Assembly (NCBI RefSeq): GCF_029643245.1
Contig: NZ_CP116398.1
Location: 3,038,001-3,102,000 of the forward strand
Reading direction: 5' to 3'
Length of the DNA stretch: 64,000 bases
DNA from: Methylomonas sp. EFPC3
GTDB taxonomy: Bacteria; Pseudomonadota; Gammaproteobacteria; Methylococcales; Methylomonadaceae
Of this stretch, positions 10,934 through 19,046 are shown piece after piece. The notes under the pieces were generated by a model that saw only the letters and a program-made list of their open reading frames with translations, did not search any database and was not told the origin of the DNA. Each line of letters begins with the position of its first letter. Position 1 is the stretch's first letter. A program made the translations under genes and the position numbers.

Positions 10934-11974
10934 TCAGCCTGCGGATACTCCGGCTTCGGCAAAGGTCGCCATTTCGTTGTGCAGCCGGCAGGCCATTTGC
11001 AGGATAGGTACCGCCAACGCCGCGCCGCTGCCCTCGCCCAGACGCATGTCCATCGTCAGCAGCGGCCGGGCTTGCAACGCCTGCAGCACCCGGCCGTGGC
11101 CCATTTCCGCCGAACAATGGCCGAAGAAAAACCAGGCCGTGCAGCCGAGGTTGAGCCGCGCCGCCAGCAAGGCGGCGACGCTACTGATGAAACCGTCGAC
11201 CAAAACCGGCAATCCCTGTTGGGCCGCGGCGATATAAGCGCCGGCCAGTGCGGCAATTTCGAAACCGCCCAAGGTTTGCAGAATGGCGAACGGCGTGTCC
11301 AACAGCGGCCGGTGGCGTTGCAGCGCGGCCTCGATCACCGCGGCTTTACGGCCGATTTGTTCCGGCAGCAAACCGGTCCCGGCGCCGGTAATCTCCACGG
11401 CCGGCAGACCCAAACAAGCCGCAGCCAACGCGCTGGCGCTAGTGGTATTGGCGATGCCCATTTCGCCGCCGACGAACAGTTGCGCGCCGTTGGATAGCGC
11501 CCGCGCCACGGCACGGCGGCCGGCGGCCAGCGCGAATTCCAGTTGGGCGGCGGTCATCGCCGGGCTCTCGACGAAATTGGCCGTGCCGGAACCGGCGCGG
11601 TCGGCAATCACGTTCGGCAGCGCCACCGGCTGCAGTAAGCCGGTATCGACCACTTCGAAATCAGCGCCGATATGGCGAGCCAACACATTGACCGCGGCGC
11701 CCCCGGCGGCGAAGTTTTTCACCATTTCCGCGGTAACCGCTTGCGGAAAGGCCGATACGCCCTCGGCGGCGATACCGTGGTCGGCGGCAAACACGCTGAT
11801 ATGAATGCGGTCTATGCCCGGCGCTGGGCTGCGTTGCATCGCCGCCAGCCGGGCGGCGCAGTCCTCCAACACGCCCAAGGAACCGGGCGGTTTGGTCAGT
11901 TGCTGCTGGCGTTGTTGGGCTTGCAGGCAATAGTCGGCCGCGGGCGCGGCAATCGGCTCGAAGATCCAATTCAT
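10934..11974 (-). CDS. cobT: Nicotinate-nucleotide--dimethylbenzimidazole phosphoribosyltransferase
   Basis: CobT activates dimethylbenzimidazole by transferring phosphoribose from nicotinate mononucleotide, giving alpha-ribazole phosphate. The 346-residue product has the typical N-terminal KPPGSLGVLE motif, FAADHGIAAEGVS, a glycine-rich GEMGIANTTSASAL segment, and the C-terminal HCSAEMGHGRVL region that holds the catalytic glutamate. It starts nine bases after the cobU stop. Together with BluB upstream in the pathway, it points to true cobalamin (DMB) as the product rather than pseudo-B12. Confidence 0.95.
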   Translation of the reverse strand: MNWIFEPIAAPAADYCLQAQQRQQQLTKPPGSLGVLEDCAARLAAMQRSPAPGIDRIHISVFAADHGIAAEGVSAFPQAVTAEMVKNFAAGGAAVNVLARHIGADFEVVDTGLLQPVALPNVIADRAGSGTANFVESPAMTAAQLEFALAAGRRAVARALSNGAQLFVGGEMGIANTTSASALAAACLGLPAVEITGAGTGLLPEQIGRKAAVIEAALQRHRPLLDTPFAILQTLGGFEIAALAGAYIAAAQQGLPVLVDGFISSVAALLAARLNLGCTAWFFFGHCSAEMGHGRVLQALQARPLLTMDMRLGEGSGAALAVPILQMACRLHNEMATFAEAGVSAG

Positions 11975-11982
11975 CGGCGGGA

Positions 11983-12510
11983 TTAAACCTGTTTCAGGAT
12001 TTGCGGCAAACCGGCGGTGACCAGTACCACTTTATCGCAGAGTTGGGCCAGTTTTTGGTGGAGGAAGCCGGCTTCGTCGACGAAGCGGCGTGTCATCGGA
12101 TCGGCGGCGACCACGCCCAAGCCGACTTCGTTACTGACCAGAATCACCCGCTGGCCGCCGATACTCAGCGCCTTGCACAAGGCATCGCTAAGGTCGCGGT
12201 AACGCTCCGCCTGCAGATTCCCTTGCCGATCGAACAGCACGTTACACAGCCACAAGGTCAGGCAATCCACCAGTAGGCAGTGGCCGCTGCCGGCCGATTC
12301 GGTAATGACCCGCGCCAAATCCAGCGGCTCTTCGAGCGTGGTCCACTCAGCCGGCCGCCGCTGCCGATGGTGCTCGATCCGCGCTCGCATTTCGGCGTCG
12401 CCGGCTTCTGCCGTCGCCACATAAACCACCGGCAGTCCGCTGGCCAGCGCCTGCTGTTCGGCATAGCGGCTCTTGCCGGAACGGGCGCCGCCCAGCACCA
12501 ATTCAATCAT
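11983..12510 (-). CDS. cobU: Adenosylcobinamide kinase / adenosylcobinamide-phosphate guanylyltransferase
   Basis: CobU/CobP phosphorylates adenosylcobinamide and then attaches GMP, preparing the substrate for CobS. The product, taken from the ATG at 12510 (MIELVLGG), is 175 residues. It begins with the P-loop GGARSGKSRYAE, has the HxxRR region used for the covalent GMP intermediate (EHHRQRRP), and contains the VDCLTLWL and VSNEVGLGVV motifs. Its start overlaps the end of the upstream universal stress gene by eight bases, so that gene is part of the same transcript. Confidence 0.94.
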   Translation of the reverse strand: MIELVLGGARSGKSRYAEQQALASGLPVVYVATAEAGDAEMRARIEHHRQRRPAEWTTLEEPLDLARVITESAGSGHCLLVDCLTLWLCNVLFDRQGNLQAERYRDLSDALCKALSIGGQRVILVSNEVGLGVVAADPMTRRFVDEAGFLHQKLAQLCDKVVLVTAGLPQILKQV

Positions 12511-12946
12511 CGGCCAGGCGCACCGCCAGCACATCGCATTGGGCATGGTGCAACACGCCGTTGGCGGTAGAACCCAATAACAAAGCCAGGCCGTGGCGGC
12601 CGTGCGAGCCGACCACGATCAAATCGACTTGGTTTTCCGCGGCGACGCGGACGATTTCCAGTTTCGGGCTGCCCATCTCCAACCATTGCCGCTCGGTAGG
12701 CACGCCCAATTTTTCGCCCAATTCGGCCAGCCGTTTTTTAGTGGCTTCGATCAGTTCCTGGGTCAAATCGACATCGAACGGAATCATCGGCCCGTAAGCC
12801 GGATCGGTAATCGGCAGATTGTCGACCACATGTACCAGGCTGAGCTGGGCCTGGTTTTGTTCGGCAAGGCGTTTGGCTTTTTCCGCGACTTGGCCGCCGT
12901 GTTCAAAAAAATCGGCGGCCAGCAAGATATGTTGGTACAGCGTCAT
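12503..12946 (-). CDS. Universal stress protein (UspA family)
   Basis: The 147-residue product has the Usp alpha/beta fold. It starts with QHILLAADF and ends with the nucleotide-binding motif DLIVVGSHGRHGLALLLGS followed by ANGVLHHAQCDVLAVR, which is G-2x-G-9x-G-like. ATP-binding Usp proteins help cells endure stress; the specific role here is unknown. GGAG lies seven bases before the ATG at 12946. The stop overlaps the cobU start, which ties stress protein and cobalamin enzyme translation together. Confidence 0.9.
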   Translation of the reverse strand: MTLYQHILLAADFFEHGGQVAEKAKRLAEQNQAQLSLVHVVDNLPITDPAYGPMIPFDVDLTQELIEATKKRLAELGEKLGVPTERQWLEMGSPKLEIVRVAAENQVDLIVVGSHGRHGLALLLGSTANGVLHHAQCDVLAVRLADD

Positions 12947-12960
12947 AAATAAGCTCCAGG

Positions 12961-13467
12961 TTAATCGGCGGCGGGTCCGGCGAATAATAAGGTCATTACT
13001 TGCGAGGAAATCAGTATATATAAAAACGCCAACGCCAAACCGAAAAGCAAGGGCCGATCCAGCGCATTGCGGAAGATGTGGCCGTTGACCAGCCAATGCC
13101 AGATCATCATGCCCATCACCACGATGAAAGCAACGTCGCCGATCTGGGTTTGCAGGCTGGCCACGGCCGGAATTGCGCATAGGCTGATCAGGGCGTCGGT
13201 ACCGAGCAAGGCGGTAAAGGTCTGCGGAAACCGGGCGGTTTTGCCGGCGAAATACAGCAGCGGATAACAAAACCCGACCAGTAACGCCGTTTCCACTGCG
13301 ATCTGAGCGATGGCTTTGCTCCAGGAGCCGTCCAGCAGCAGAATCAAAAGATTGACGCCGATATAGGGTAAGAAAACCAGCCGGTACAACACCGGAGCGG
13401 CCGGTACATCCTGCGGACCTTTGCGCAGGATGGTAATCTCGAAAAACAACACAATCAGTTGGTACAT
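12961..13467 (-). CDS. Multi-pass membrane protein of unknown function
   Basis: From the ATG at 13467 (MYQLIVLFFEI) the product is 168 residues and about five hydrophobic helices can be seen. I do not recognise the family with certainty; the layout is loosely Yip1-like. The start is two bases after the ABC-F stop and has GGAG just upstream, while the stop lies 14 bases before the Usp start. It is therefore in the middle of an apparent operon running from the ABC-F gene into the cobalamin genes. Confidence 0.6.
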   Translation of the reverse strand: MYQLIVLFFEITILRKGPQDVPAAPVLYRLVFLPYIGVNLLILLLDGSWSKAIAQIAVETALLVGFCYPLLYFAGKTARFPQTFTALLGTDALISLCAIPAVASLQTQIGDVAFIVVMGMMIWHWLVNGHIFRNALDRPLLFGLALAFLYILISSQVMTLLFAGPAAD

Positions 13468-13469
13468 GG

Positions 13470-15359
13470 TCACTCCGCTTGTTGTAGGTTTTCCTCCGCG
13501 GCCAGCCAATCCGTCTCGGCTTGTTCCAGCGCGCTGTCGATCTGGCTTTTGCGGCTTAGCAGTTGTTTTAATTGTTCCTTGTGTTCGTCGGCATAAATCG
13601 CCGGATCCGCCAGCATTTCCTCCAGATCCCGTTGTTGCTGGTGAAACTTTTCCACCGCCGCTTCGGCCTTTTTGACCGCATCCAGCAGCGGCTTCAGCCG
13701 TTGCCGGCGTTCGGCATCCTGCTTGCGTTGATCTTTGCGCGATACGTTGCCGGTCGAGTCGCTACCGGCGGCCGGTTCGTCCGCAGCCCTCTTCTGTTCC
13801 GCCAGCCATTGCTTGTAATCGTCCAGATCGCCATCGAAAGGCTGCAGCCGGCCGCCGGCCACCAACAGCAACTGGTCGGTGACCGAACGCAGCAAGTGCC
13901 GATCGTGCGACACCACCACCAGCGCACCCTGGTATTCCTGCAAGGCCACACTCAGGGCGTGGCGCATTTCCAGATCCAGATGGTTGGTGGGCTCATCCAG
14001 CAACAGCAGGTTCGGATTTTGATAGACCAGCATCGCCAGCACCAGCCGGGCTTTTTCGCCACCGGAAAACGGCCCGACCGGATCGTTGACCTTGTCGCCG
14101 CGAAAATCGAAGCCGCCCAGAAAATTGCGCAAATCCTTCTCGGCGGCCTGTTTGTCCAGTTGCTGCAAATGCCACAGCGGGCTTTCCTCCAGCCGCAGCA
14201 ATTCGAGCTGGTGCTGGGCGAAATAGCCGATGTTCAAATCCTGGGCGGTCTGCAGCTTACCAGCCAACGCCGGCATTTGCCCGGATAAAACTTTGATTAA
14301 GCTGGATTTGCCGGCGCCGTTAGGGCCGAGCAGGCCGATCCTGTCCCCGGGCGAGATCGACAGGCTGGCGTTTTTGATCACCACCTTGTCGCCGTAGCCG
14401 ATGTCGGCTTCCTCGATCTTCAATAGCGGATTCGGCATCCGTTTCGGCGGCGGAAAGGCGAATCCGAACGGCGAATCGATGTGGGCCTGGGCGATGATTT
14501 CCATCCGCTCCAGCGCCTTGATCCGGCTTTGCGCCTGGCGGGCCTTGGTGGCTTTAGCCTTGAAGCGGTCGATGAAGCTCTGGATGTGGGCAATCTCGCG
14601 CTGCTGCTTTTCGAAGGCAGATTGCTGCTGCGCCAGTTTTTCGGCCCGCATCCGCTCGAAGTCGGAATAATTGCCGGTATAGATCTCGGCCTTACCTTGT
14701 TCGATATGAACGATGTGGTCGGTGATCGCATCCAGAAAATCGCGGTCGTGCGAAATCAGCAACAGCGTACCGGGATATTTGACCAGCCAGTCCTGCAAAT
14801 AAATCACGGCGTCCAGATCCAGGTGGTTGGTGGGTTCGTCCAGCAACAACACGTCGGAGCGGCACATCAGGGCCTGGGCCAGATTCAGTCGCATCCGCCA
14901 GCCGCCGGAAAACGAACTGACCGGCCGGGCTTCCTGCTCGCTGGTAAAACCCAGACCGTTCAACAACCGCGAGGCGCGGGCCTGGGCGGTGTAACCGCCG
15001 GCGTGTTCCAGTGCCGCATGCAATTCCGCCAGTTTCAAACCGTCGTGCGCCTGCTCCGCCGCAACCAACTCGGCCTGCAGCCGGCGCAAGGCCTGATCGC
15101 CGTCCAGCACGTAATCGATCGCCGAACACGGCAATGCCGGAGTTTCCTGGGCGACATGGGCGATTTCCAGATTCGGCGGCAACGAGAACTCGCCTTCGTC
15201 GGCATGCAGCTCGCCGCGCAACAACGCGAACAAGCTGGATTTGCCGGCACCGTTGGCGCCGGTCAAGCCGATTTTCTGGCCTTTATGAATGGTGAAAGAC
15301 GCCCCGCTGAACAGTTGGCGGCTGCCGCGGCGAATCGCGATGTTTTTGAAATTGAGCAT
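13470..15359 (-). CDS. ABC-F family ATPase (YheS/Uup type)
   Basis: ABC-F proteins lack membrane domains; characterised members act on stalled or early-stage ribosomes. The 629-residue product has two nucleotide-binding domains, each with Walker A (GANGAGKSS, GPNGAGKSS), a signature (SGGWRMRLNLAQAL, SGGEKARLVLAML) and Walker B (LLLDEPTNHLD). A charged interdomain linker of about 80 residues rich in Q, K and R lies between them. A coiled-coil C-terminal extension ends in EQAETDWLAAEENLQQAE, as in YheS or Uup. It heads the minus-strand run leading to cobU; whether the B12 genes have their own promoter cannot be told. Confidence 0.9.
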   Translation of the reverse strand: MLNFKNIAIRRGSRQLFSGASFTIHKGQKIGLTGANGAGKSSLFALLRGELHADEGEFSLPPNLEIAHVAQETPALPCSAIDYVLDGDQALRRLQAELVAAEQAHDGLKLAELHAALEHAGGYTAQARASRLLNGLGFTSEQEARPVSSFSGGWRMRLNLAQALMCRSDVLLLDEPTNHLDLDAVIYLQDWLVKYPGTLLLISHDRDFLDAITDHIVHIEQGKAEIYTGNYSDFERMRAEKLAQQQSAFEKQQREIAHIQSFIDRFKAKATKARQAQSRIKALERMEIIAQAHIDSPFGFAFPPPKRMPNPLLKIEEADIGYGDKVVIKNASLSISPGDRIGLLGPNGAGKSSLIKVLSGQMPALAGKLQTAQDLNIGYFAQHQLELLRLEESPLWHLQQLDKQAAEKDLRNFLGGFDFRGDKVNDPVGPFSGGEKARLVLAMLVYQNPNLLLLDEPTNHLDLEMRHALSVALQEYQGALVVVSHDRHLLRSVTDQLLLVAGGRLQPFDGDLDDYKQWLAEQKRAADEPAAGSDSTGNVSRKDQRKQDAERRQRLKPLLDAVKKAEAAVEKFHQQQRDLEEMLADPAIYADEHKEQLKQLLSRKSQIDSALEQAETDWLAAEENLQQAE

Positions 15360-15448
15360 GGTGGCGATAAAACGTTCGGCTCGGCGACATGCCGCACCGG
15401 GATCGCGATTTTAGCGCGGGATGGGGTTCGGTGGGTGACGGATTTTGT

Positions 15449-15477
15449 GCCGCCCGTCCGAAGCCGGAGCGGGCGGC
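15449..15477 (-). terminator. Strong hairpin between the M48 gene remnant and the ABC-F gene
   Basis: An eight-base GC stem (GCCGCCCG / CGGGCGGC) encloses a smaller TCCG/CGGA stem and an AAGC loop. It lies between the M48 stop and the ABC-F start. On the minus strand it is followed by ACAAAAT rather than a clean U run. It may therefore be a weak terminator for the M48 transcript or an mRNA-stabilising hairpin. Confidence 0.35.
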
Positions 15478-15500
15478 GGGGGGAGTCCCTTGGCGGCGGC

Positions 15501-16720
15501 TTAGCGCCGGTAAACTTCGATACCGGCCTTGATCGCCCGTTTGGCAATGGCTGCATAAGCACCGGATTTGCACAACACGAACAGGTTTTGCGGCAGTTGG
15601 AGTTCGGCAATCAGCTGCTGCGTCAGTTTTTTTTCGTTGGCAAAGCGGGTTTTGGCAAACGCCACGACATAGGTTTTGGCCTCGGGATAATGCTGCATCG
15701 GTTTTTCCGCCAGCCAAATACGCTTGACGCCGGACAAGTTTTGCCCGGCTGCGCGCAACACGGCCAAGGTGTCGTCGTCGGCATCGGGCATGATCAACAC
15801 GTCTTTGCGCGTCAGGTTTTGCCGCTCGATAGCCGCGGCATGGTTGACGTCGATTTGCCGCTCCGCCCGGCGTACCCACTGCTCCGCAGCAGCGTCCTCG
15901 CCCCGGCTGCGGTAAAAGTATTCCAGCCAGCGACAACCGTCGAGCGCCAATTCCGGCTTGGCCTGCATCGCGGCCTGGATTGCGTCGATACCGGCCGCAT
16001 CGCCGCGTTTCAACAGCAATCGGCCGATCACAAAGTCGGCATTGGCGTCGATATGGGCGGCGCGGTAACGTTGAAACAGCGGCAGCGGATCGATATCGGG
16101 CGCGAATTCCTCGGTCAGCGTCGCCAAACGCCATTGCTGGTCGCGGCTCAGGGTTTCGGCCGACAATGCCGTCAATTCCGCGAGTTGGCTGCGGCCTTGT
16201 TGGCAATAATTGAAGCGCTCCTGCCACTTGTCACCGTGGCGTTGCAGCCAAAGCCGGTCGAAGTCGGTCAATACGTTGGTCAAGCGTTCGCCCAACCAGG
16301 CATGAGCCGCCGACAGCGCCGGCATTTTCGGCAGCGGGGTTCCGGCCTGTAGCGCCTGCAACCGGTCGCTCAGCGCCGGGTGGGTATCGTAGTGGCCGGT
16401 TGCCACCGCCATCGCTTCGGCGGATTTGCGCTGCAATTCGTCGGCCGCAAACGGGGCCTGGCTCAGGAAATCGCGCAACGGGCCGAACGGCGCAGCCGGC
16501 TGCTCGTTGCAATCGGCTTGCTGGAAAAACGGCGCCCAAAACCGCTCGTTGACCAGACCGCTGACCACGTAGCTGTTGACCAAAGCCTGCGCCGCATCGG
16601 CGCGGCTGGTCAGTTGCGCGGCGACGGCGTCGGCGGCGAATTCATTGCTGCGGGCCAACGCGAACGAATAGGCGGCAAAGGTCGGCGCATACCAATCGAA
16701 AAAGCGCCGCATCAAGGATG
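15501..16720 (-). pseudogene. M48-type metalloprotease, C-terminal part (split by insertion element)
   Basis: This frame encodes the last 400 or so residues of an M48 (Ste24/HtpX-like) zinc peptidase. It begins near SSLMRRFFDWYAPTFAAYSF and carries the third zinc-ligand region RSNEFAADAVAAQL. It continues through a TPR-like helical region to a C-terminal AIKAGIEVYRR. The HExxH half of the same gene lies at 18191-18839. The interrupting IS1111-group element separates the two. Rejoining the halves (1220 plus 649 bases) gives exactly 623 codons in one frame, so the parent gene encoded about 622 residues. The C-terminal half has no native start and is probably not expressed. Confidence 0.85.
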
Positions 16721-16727
16721 ATGGCAT

Positions 16728-16739
16728 GGACTCCTCCCC
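16728..16739 (+). repeat. Left subterminal inverted repeat of the IS1111-group element
   Basis: The sequence ggactcctcccc is the exact reverse complement of 18175-18186. Its first nine bases are also complementary to gaggagtcc at 16786-16794, just before the transposase ATG. A transcript entering from outside could therefore fold over the ribosome binding site. Confidence 0.85.
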
Positions 16740-16797
16740 ACCCCACGCGGTGTCATACTGCGCCAGAGAATTTAAACGGAGCGACGAGGAGTCCGAA

Positions 16798-17811
16798 ATG
16801 AATAGTAACGTGGTGGGTCTGGATACGGCAAAAAGCATTTTTCATCTGTACAGCCAGGCGGCGAACGACAGGCCGGTGAAAAAGAAACTGAGACGGGCAG
16901 AGATGCTGAGCTATTTCGCCAACTTGCCGGTTAGTCTGATTGGCCTAGAAGCTTGTGGCGGCGCTCACTACTGGGCGCGGGAGCTGACCAAACTCGGTCA
17001 TGAAGTCGTGCTGCTGAATGCCAAGTTTGTGAAGGCTTTTGTAGTCGGCAACAAGAACGACTTTAACGATGCCGAAGCCATTTTCACGGCGGTCACCCGG
17101 CCCAACAAACGTAAGGTAGCGGTGAAAGACGATGCTCAACAAGATATGCAGATGCTTCACCGCTTGCGCCAAGAACGGGTAGCCGAGCGCACGGCGCTGG
17201 CCAACCAGATGCGCGGTTTTCTGGCCGAGCGCGGCATCGTGCTGGCAACAGGCCTTAACAGCGTGCGCAAAGCCTTACCGCTGATTCTGGAAGACGCCGA
17301 CAATGCACTGACGTCCACGGGCCGCGAATTGTTTGCCGAACAGTATCAGCGTCTGGTAGCCATCGACGCTGACATTAAGGCCCACGAGCAACGTATCAGC
17401 CGCTTATGCGAGCAAAATGCGCTGAGTAAACGATTTCGGGACGTGCCGGGTGTTGGGCCGATCACCGCCACCATCCTGGCTTCGGACATTGGCGACGGCA
17501 AGGGCTATACCCGAGCACGTGATTACGCCGCCAGTCTGGGCGTGGTGCCCAGACAACACAGTAGTGGCGACAAACAGGTATTACTGGGGATTAGCAAACG
17601 CGGCAACCGCTACTTGCGCACCTTGTTGATCCACGGTGCGCGATCAGTGCTAAAAGTGTGCAGCGGCAAGACCGATCCGCTGAGTCGCTGGCTGCAAGGT
17701 CTGATCGAACGACGAGGCTTCAACAAAGCCGCCGTGGCGCTGGCCAACAAGAATGCCCGGATACTCTGGGCGATGGCGACGCAGGGCAAAGCATACCGAG
17801 CGGGGGCATAA
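16798..17811 (+). CDS. IS110-family (IS1111 group) DEDD transposase
   Basis: The 337-residue product has a RuvC-like DEDD catalytic domain: GLDTAK (first D), GLEACGGAHYWARELT (E) and NDFNDAEAI (two D). A coiled-coil spacer and a C-terminal Transposase_20 domain follow (VPGVGPITATILASDIGD ... RQHSSGDKQVLLGISKRGN) with the conserved serine region. These enzymes act with an element-encoded bridge or seek RNA that sets target and donor. The ATG at 16798 follows GAGGAG; the reading frame is also open upstream to 16726, but those codons run through the element's end and are not native. The gene appears intact. Confidence 0.93.
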   Translation: MNSNVVGLDTAKSIFHLYSQAANDRPVKKKLRRAEMLSYFANLPVSLIGLEACGGAHYWARELTKLGHEVVLLNAKFVKAFVVGNKNDFNDAEAIFTAVTRPNKRKVAVKDDAQQDMQMLHRLRQERVAERTALANQMRGFLAERGIVLATGLNSVRKALPLILEDADNALTSTGRELFAEQYQRLVAIDADIKAHEQRISRLCEQNALSKRFRDVPGVGPITATILASDIGDGKGYTRARDYAASLGVVPRQHSSGDKQVLLGISKRGNRYLRTLLIHGARSVLKVCSGKTDPLSRWLQGLIERRGFNKAAVALANKNARILWAMATQGKAYRAGA

Positions 17812-18174
17812 CCACCGTTCGATGCCGGGTTATCCACCCTTTGCCCAACGCCTCCACGCGAGGGAAGGGCTCCGGCGTCGGGCAAAGCGTGGATAACCCT
17901 CAATCCGGTGTAGGGCAAGACAAACAGAGTTCAACAGATTGCGGAGGCAAGTAACTCAAAAGTGATGACATTCAACAGGTCAGACCGGTGCTTTTAAATC
18001 CCGTTCCGCGCATAGGTTCTTAAGAAACCGTTAGGATGATAGTGGAAAAAGCGCGCGGATAGATTCATCAGGGTCCGAAGGCCTATCAAGTACCTTCATC
18101 AAGAGACCGAATATATGGCTGCAATCTTGATCTCTGTTGGAAACATCAATTTTGATAACACTTGGCTTGCAATT
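17812..18174 (+). ncRNA. Putative bridge/seek RNA region of the IS1111-group element
   Basis: This 363-base stretch between the transposase stop and the right repeat has no convincing coding frame. In the IS1111 group the guide RNA is known to lie downstream of the transposase. Two short matches fit a guide in the published order. AGGATGAT (18033-18040) equals the left target flank at 16715-16722. ATATATGGC (18111-18119) equals the junction that circularisation would create by joining bases up to 18190 with bases from 16721. The exact ends of the RNA cannot be read. Function is inferred. Confidence 0.55.
17827..17899 (+). repeat. Long inverted repeat (20-base arms) just after the transposase gene
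   Basis: The arm at 17827-17846 and the arm at 17880-17899 are complementary at 19 of 20 positions. A GC-rich spacer of 33 bases adds further pairing (ACGCC / GGCGT). The hairpin has no U run after it. It may be a processing or stability element of the transposase mRNA, or the 5' part of the guide RNA. Confidence 0.6.
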
Positions 18175-18186
18175 GGGGAGGAGTCC
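18175..18186 (+). repeat. Right subterminal inverted repeat of the IS1111-group element
   Basis: The sequence ggggaggagtcc is the perfect reverse complement of the left repeat at 16728-16739. Four further bases (ATAT) probably belong to the element before the M48 coding sequence resumes. Confidence 0.85.
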
Positions 18187-18190
18187 ATAT

Positions 18191-18839
18191 ATGCGCCGAT
18201 GTTTTGTTGTTGCTCCAAGCCGTCGACGATGCGTTGCCAACCCAGCCTGACCCGGTAAATCCAGCCGCCGAAACGGCCATGCGCGGCCGACAGATGGCCC
18301 AGTTCGTGGGCGATCACGGCTTCGGCCTGGGCCGGAGACAGGCTCATCAACAACTCCAGACCGAGTATCAGCGTGTTTTTCGGAAAGCCGAACACACCCA
18401 GCCGCGGGGTCTGTACGATGGCGGCGTTGGCTTCCGGCGTCAGAATCACTTGGTGAATTCGCGGCGCGCGCAGTTGCCGGCTCAGTGTTTTCAGACGGTC
18501 GAACAGTTGCGGATACTGCTTGGCGGTCAGGCGGTAACCGTCGGGCGCGTCGAACTTGACCCACAGCGCCCTCAGCAGCACGTAGATCATGCCCAGAATC
18601 ACGAAGATCAATTTCTTCTTCAGCAACAGAATCGCAAAGGTGGTGCTGGCCAACGCGGCCCAGCCGATGCCGACGCTAAGCGCCAACAAGGTAAACAGCA
18701 CGCCGAAGATCACCAGATAACCCAATAGCGCCATCAGGCCGACTTTGGCCCGGTACAGATCGGGTCGTTGCTGCGCTTCCCGTTCCGCGCGGCAGATCAG
18801 GGCTTCCAGGTGTTCGCGGCGTTCGGTCGTGGATTTCAT
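18191..18839 (-). pseudogene. M48-type metalloprotease, N-terminal part (split by insertion element)
   Basis: This half encodes about 216 residues: a charged N-terminus, two or three hydrophobic segments (about residues 35-85), and the zinc motif HELGH within AVIAHELGHLSAAHGRF. The frame then runs into the insertion element and would end at 18099 after about 30 foreign residues. A truncated membrane protein with HELGH but lacking the downstream glutamate ligand would be inactive. CGGAG precedes the ATG at 18839. The remainder of the gene lies at 15501-16720. Confidence 0.85.
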
Positions 18840-18880
18840 CGCAGGCTCCGTGCAGAGAAGGTTGAGTTACTGGTATCGGC

Positions 18881-18904
18881 AAAAAAGCCGCCGGCATGGC
18901 GGCC
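18881..18904 (-). terminator. Rho-independent terminator (minus strand)
   Basis: Read on the minus strand, GCCGCC, a five-base loop and GGCGGC are followed by six U residues. It lies about 140 bases beyond the stop of the VPLPA-CTERM gene at 19047 and just before the M48 start, so it probably ends that upstream transcript. Confidence 0.7.
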
Positions 18905-19046
18905 CGGATATCATAACCAACCTAACGGAAAGATTGTGCGGTTAATCTCGAAGGGGCAGGCGACGGATACCGGCCGGGAAGCGCTTGCGCCCGATGCCGC
19001 CTAGCCCCACCGGCAAACGCAGGCGCGAAACGGATACTCCGACCGT

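Larger units (their letters stand above)
16721..18190 (+). mobile_element. IS110-family element, IS1111 group, about 1470 bp, inside the M48 gene
   Basis: The element contains one DEDD transposase gene and a long noncoding 3' region. A perfect 12-base inverted pair (ggactcctcccc at 16728-16739 and its complement at 18175-18186) lies near its ends; subterminal repeats of this kind define the IS1111 group. The exact ends are ambiguous by a few bases because ATG is shared at the junctions. With seven outer bases on the left and four on the right, the host gene closes in frame. There is no long target duplication, as expected for this family. The transposase is intact, so the insertion may be recent. 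Confidence 0.85.

Noticed and set aside
15360-15500. Cobalamin riboswitch before the cobalamin-containing operon
   Set aside because: I looked for a B12-box-like sequence upstream of the ABC-F gene and in the gap at 10803-10933 and saw none. Only a simple GC hairpin is present.
16698-16707. Ten-base match (gaaaaagcgc) between the M48 flank and the element's noncoding region at 18045-18054
   Set aside because: It is about 14-20 bases from the insertion point, so it does not fit a guide contacting the junction. I treat it as chance, unlike the match at the junction itself.
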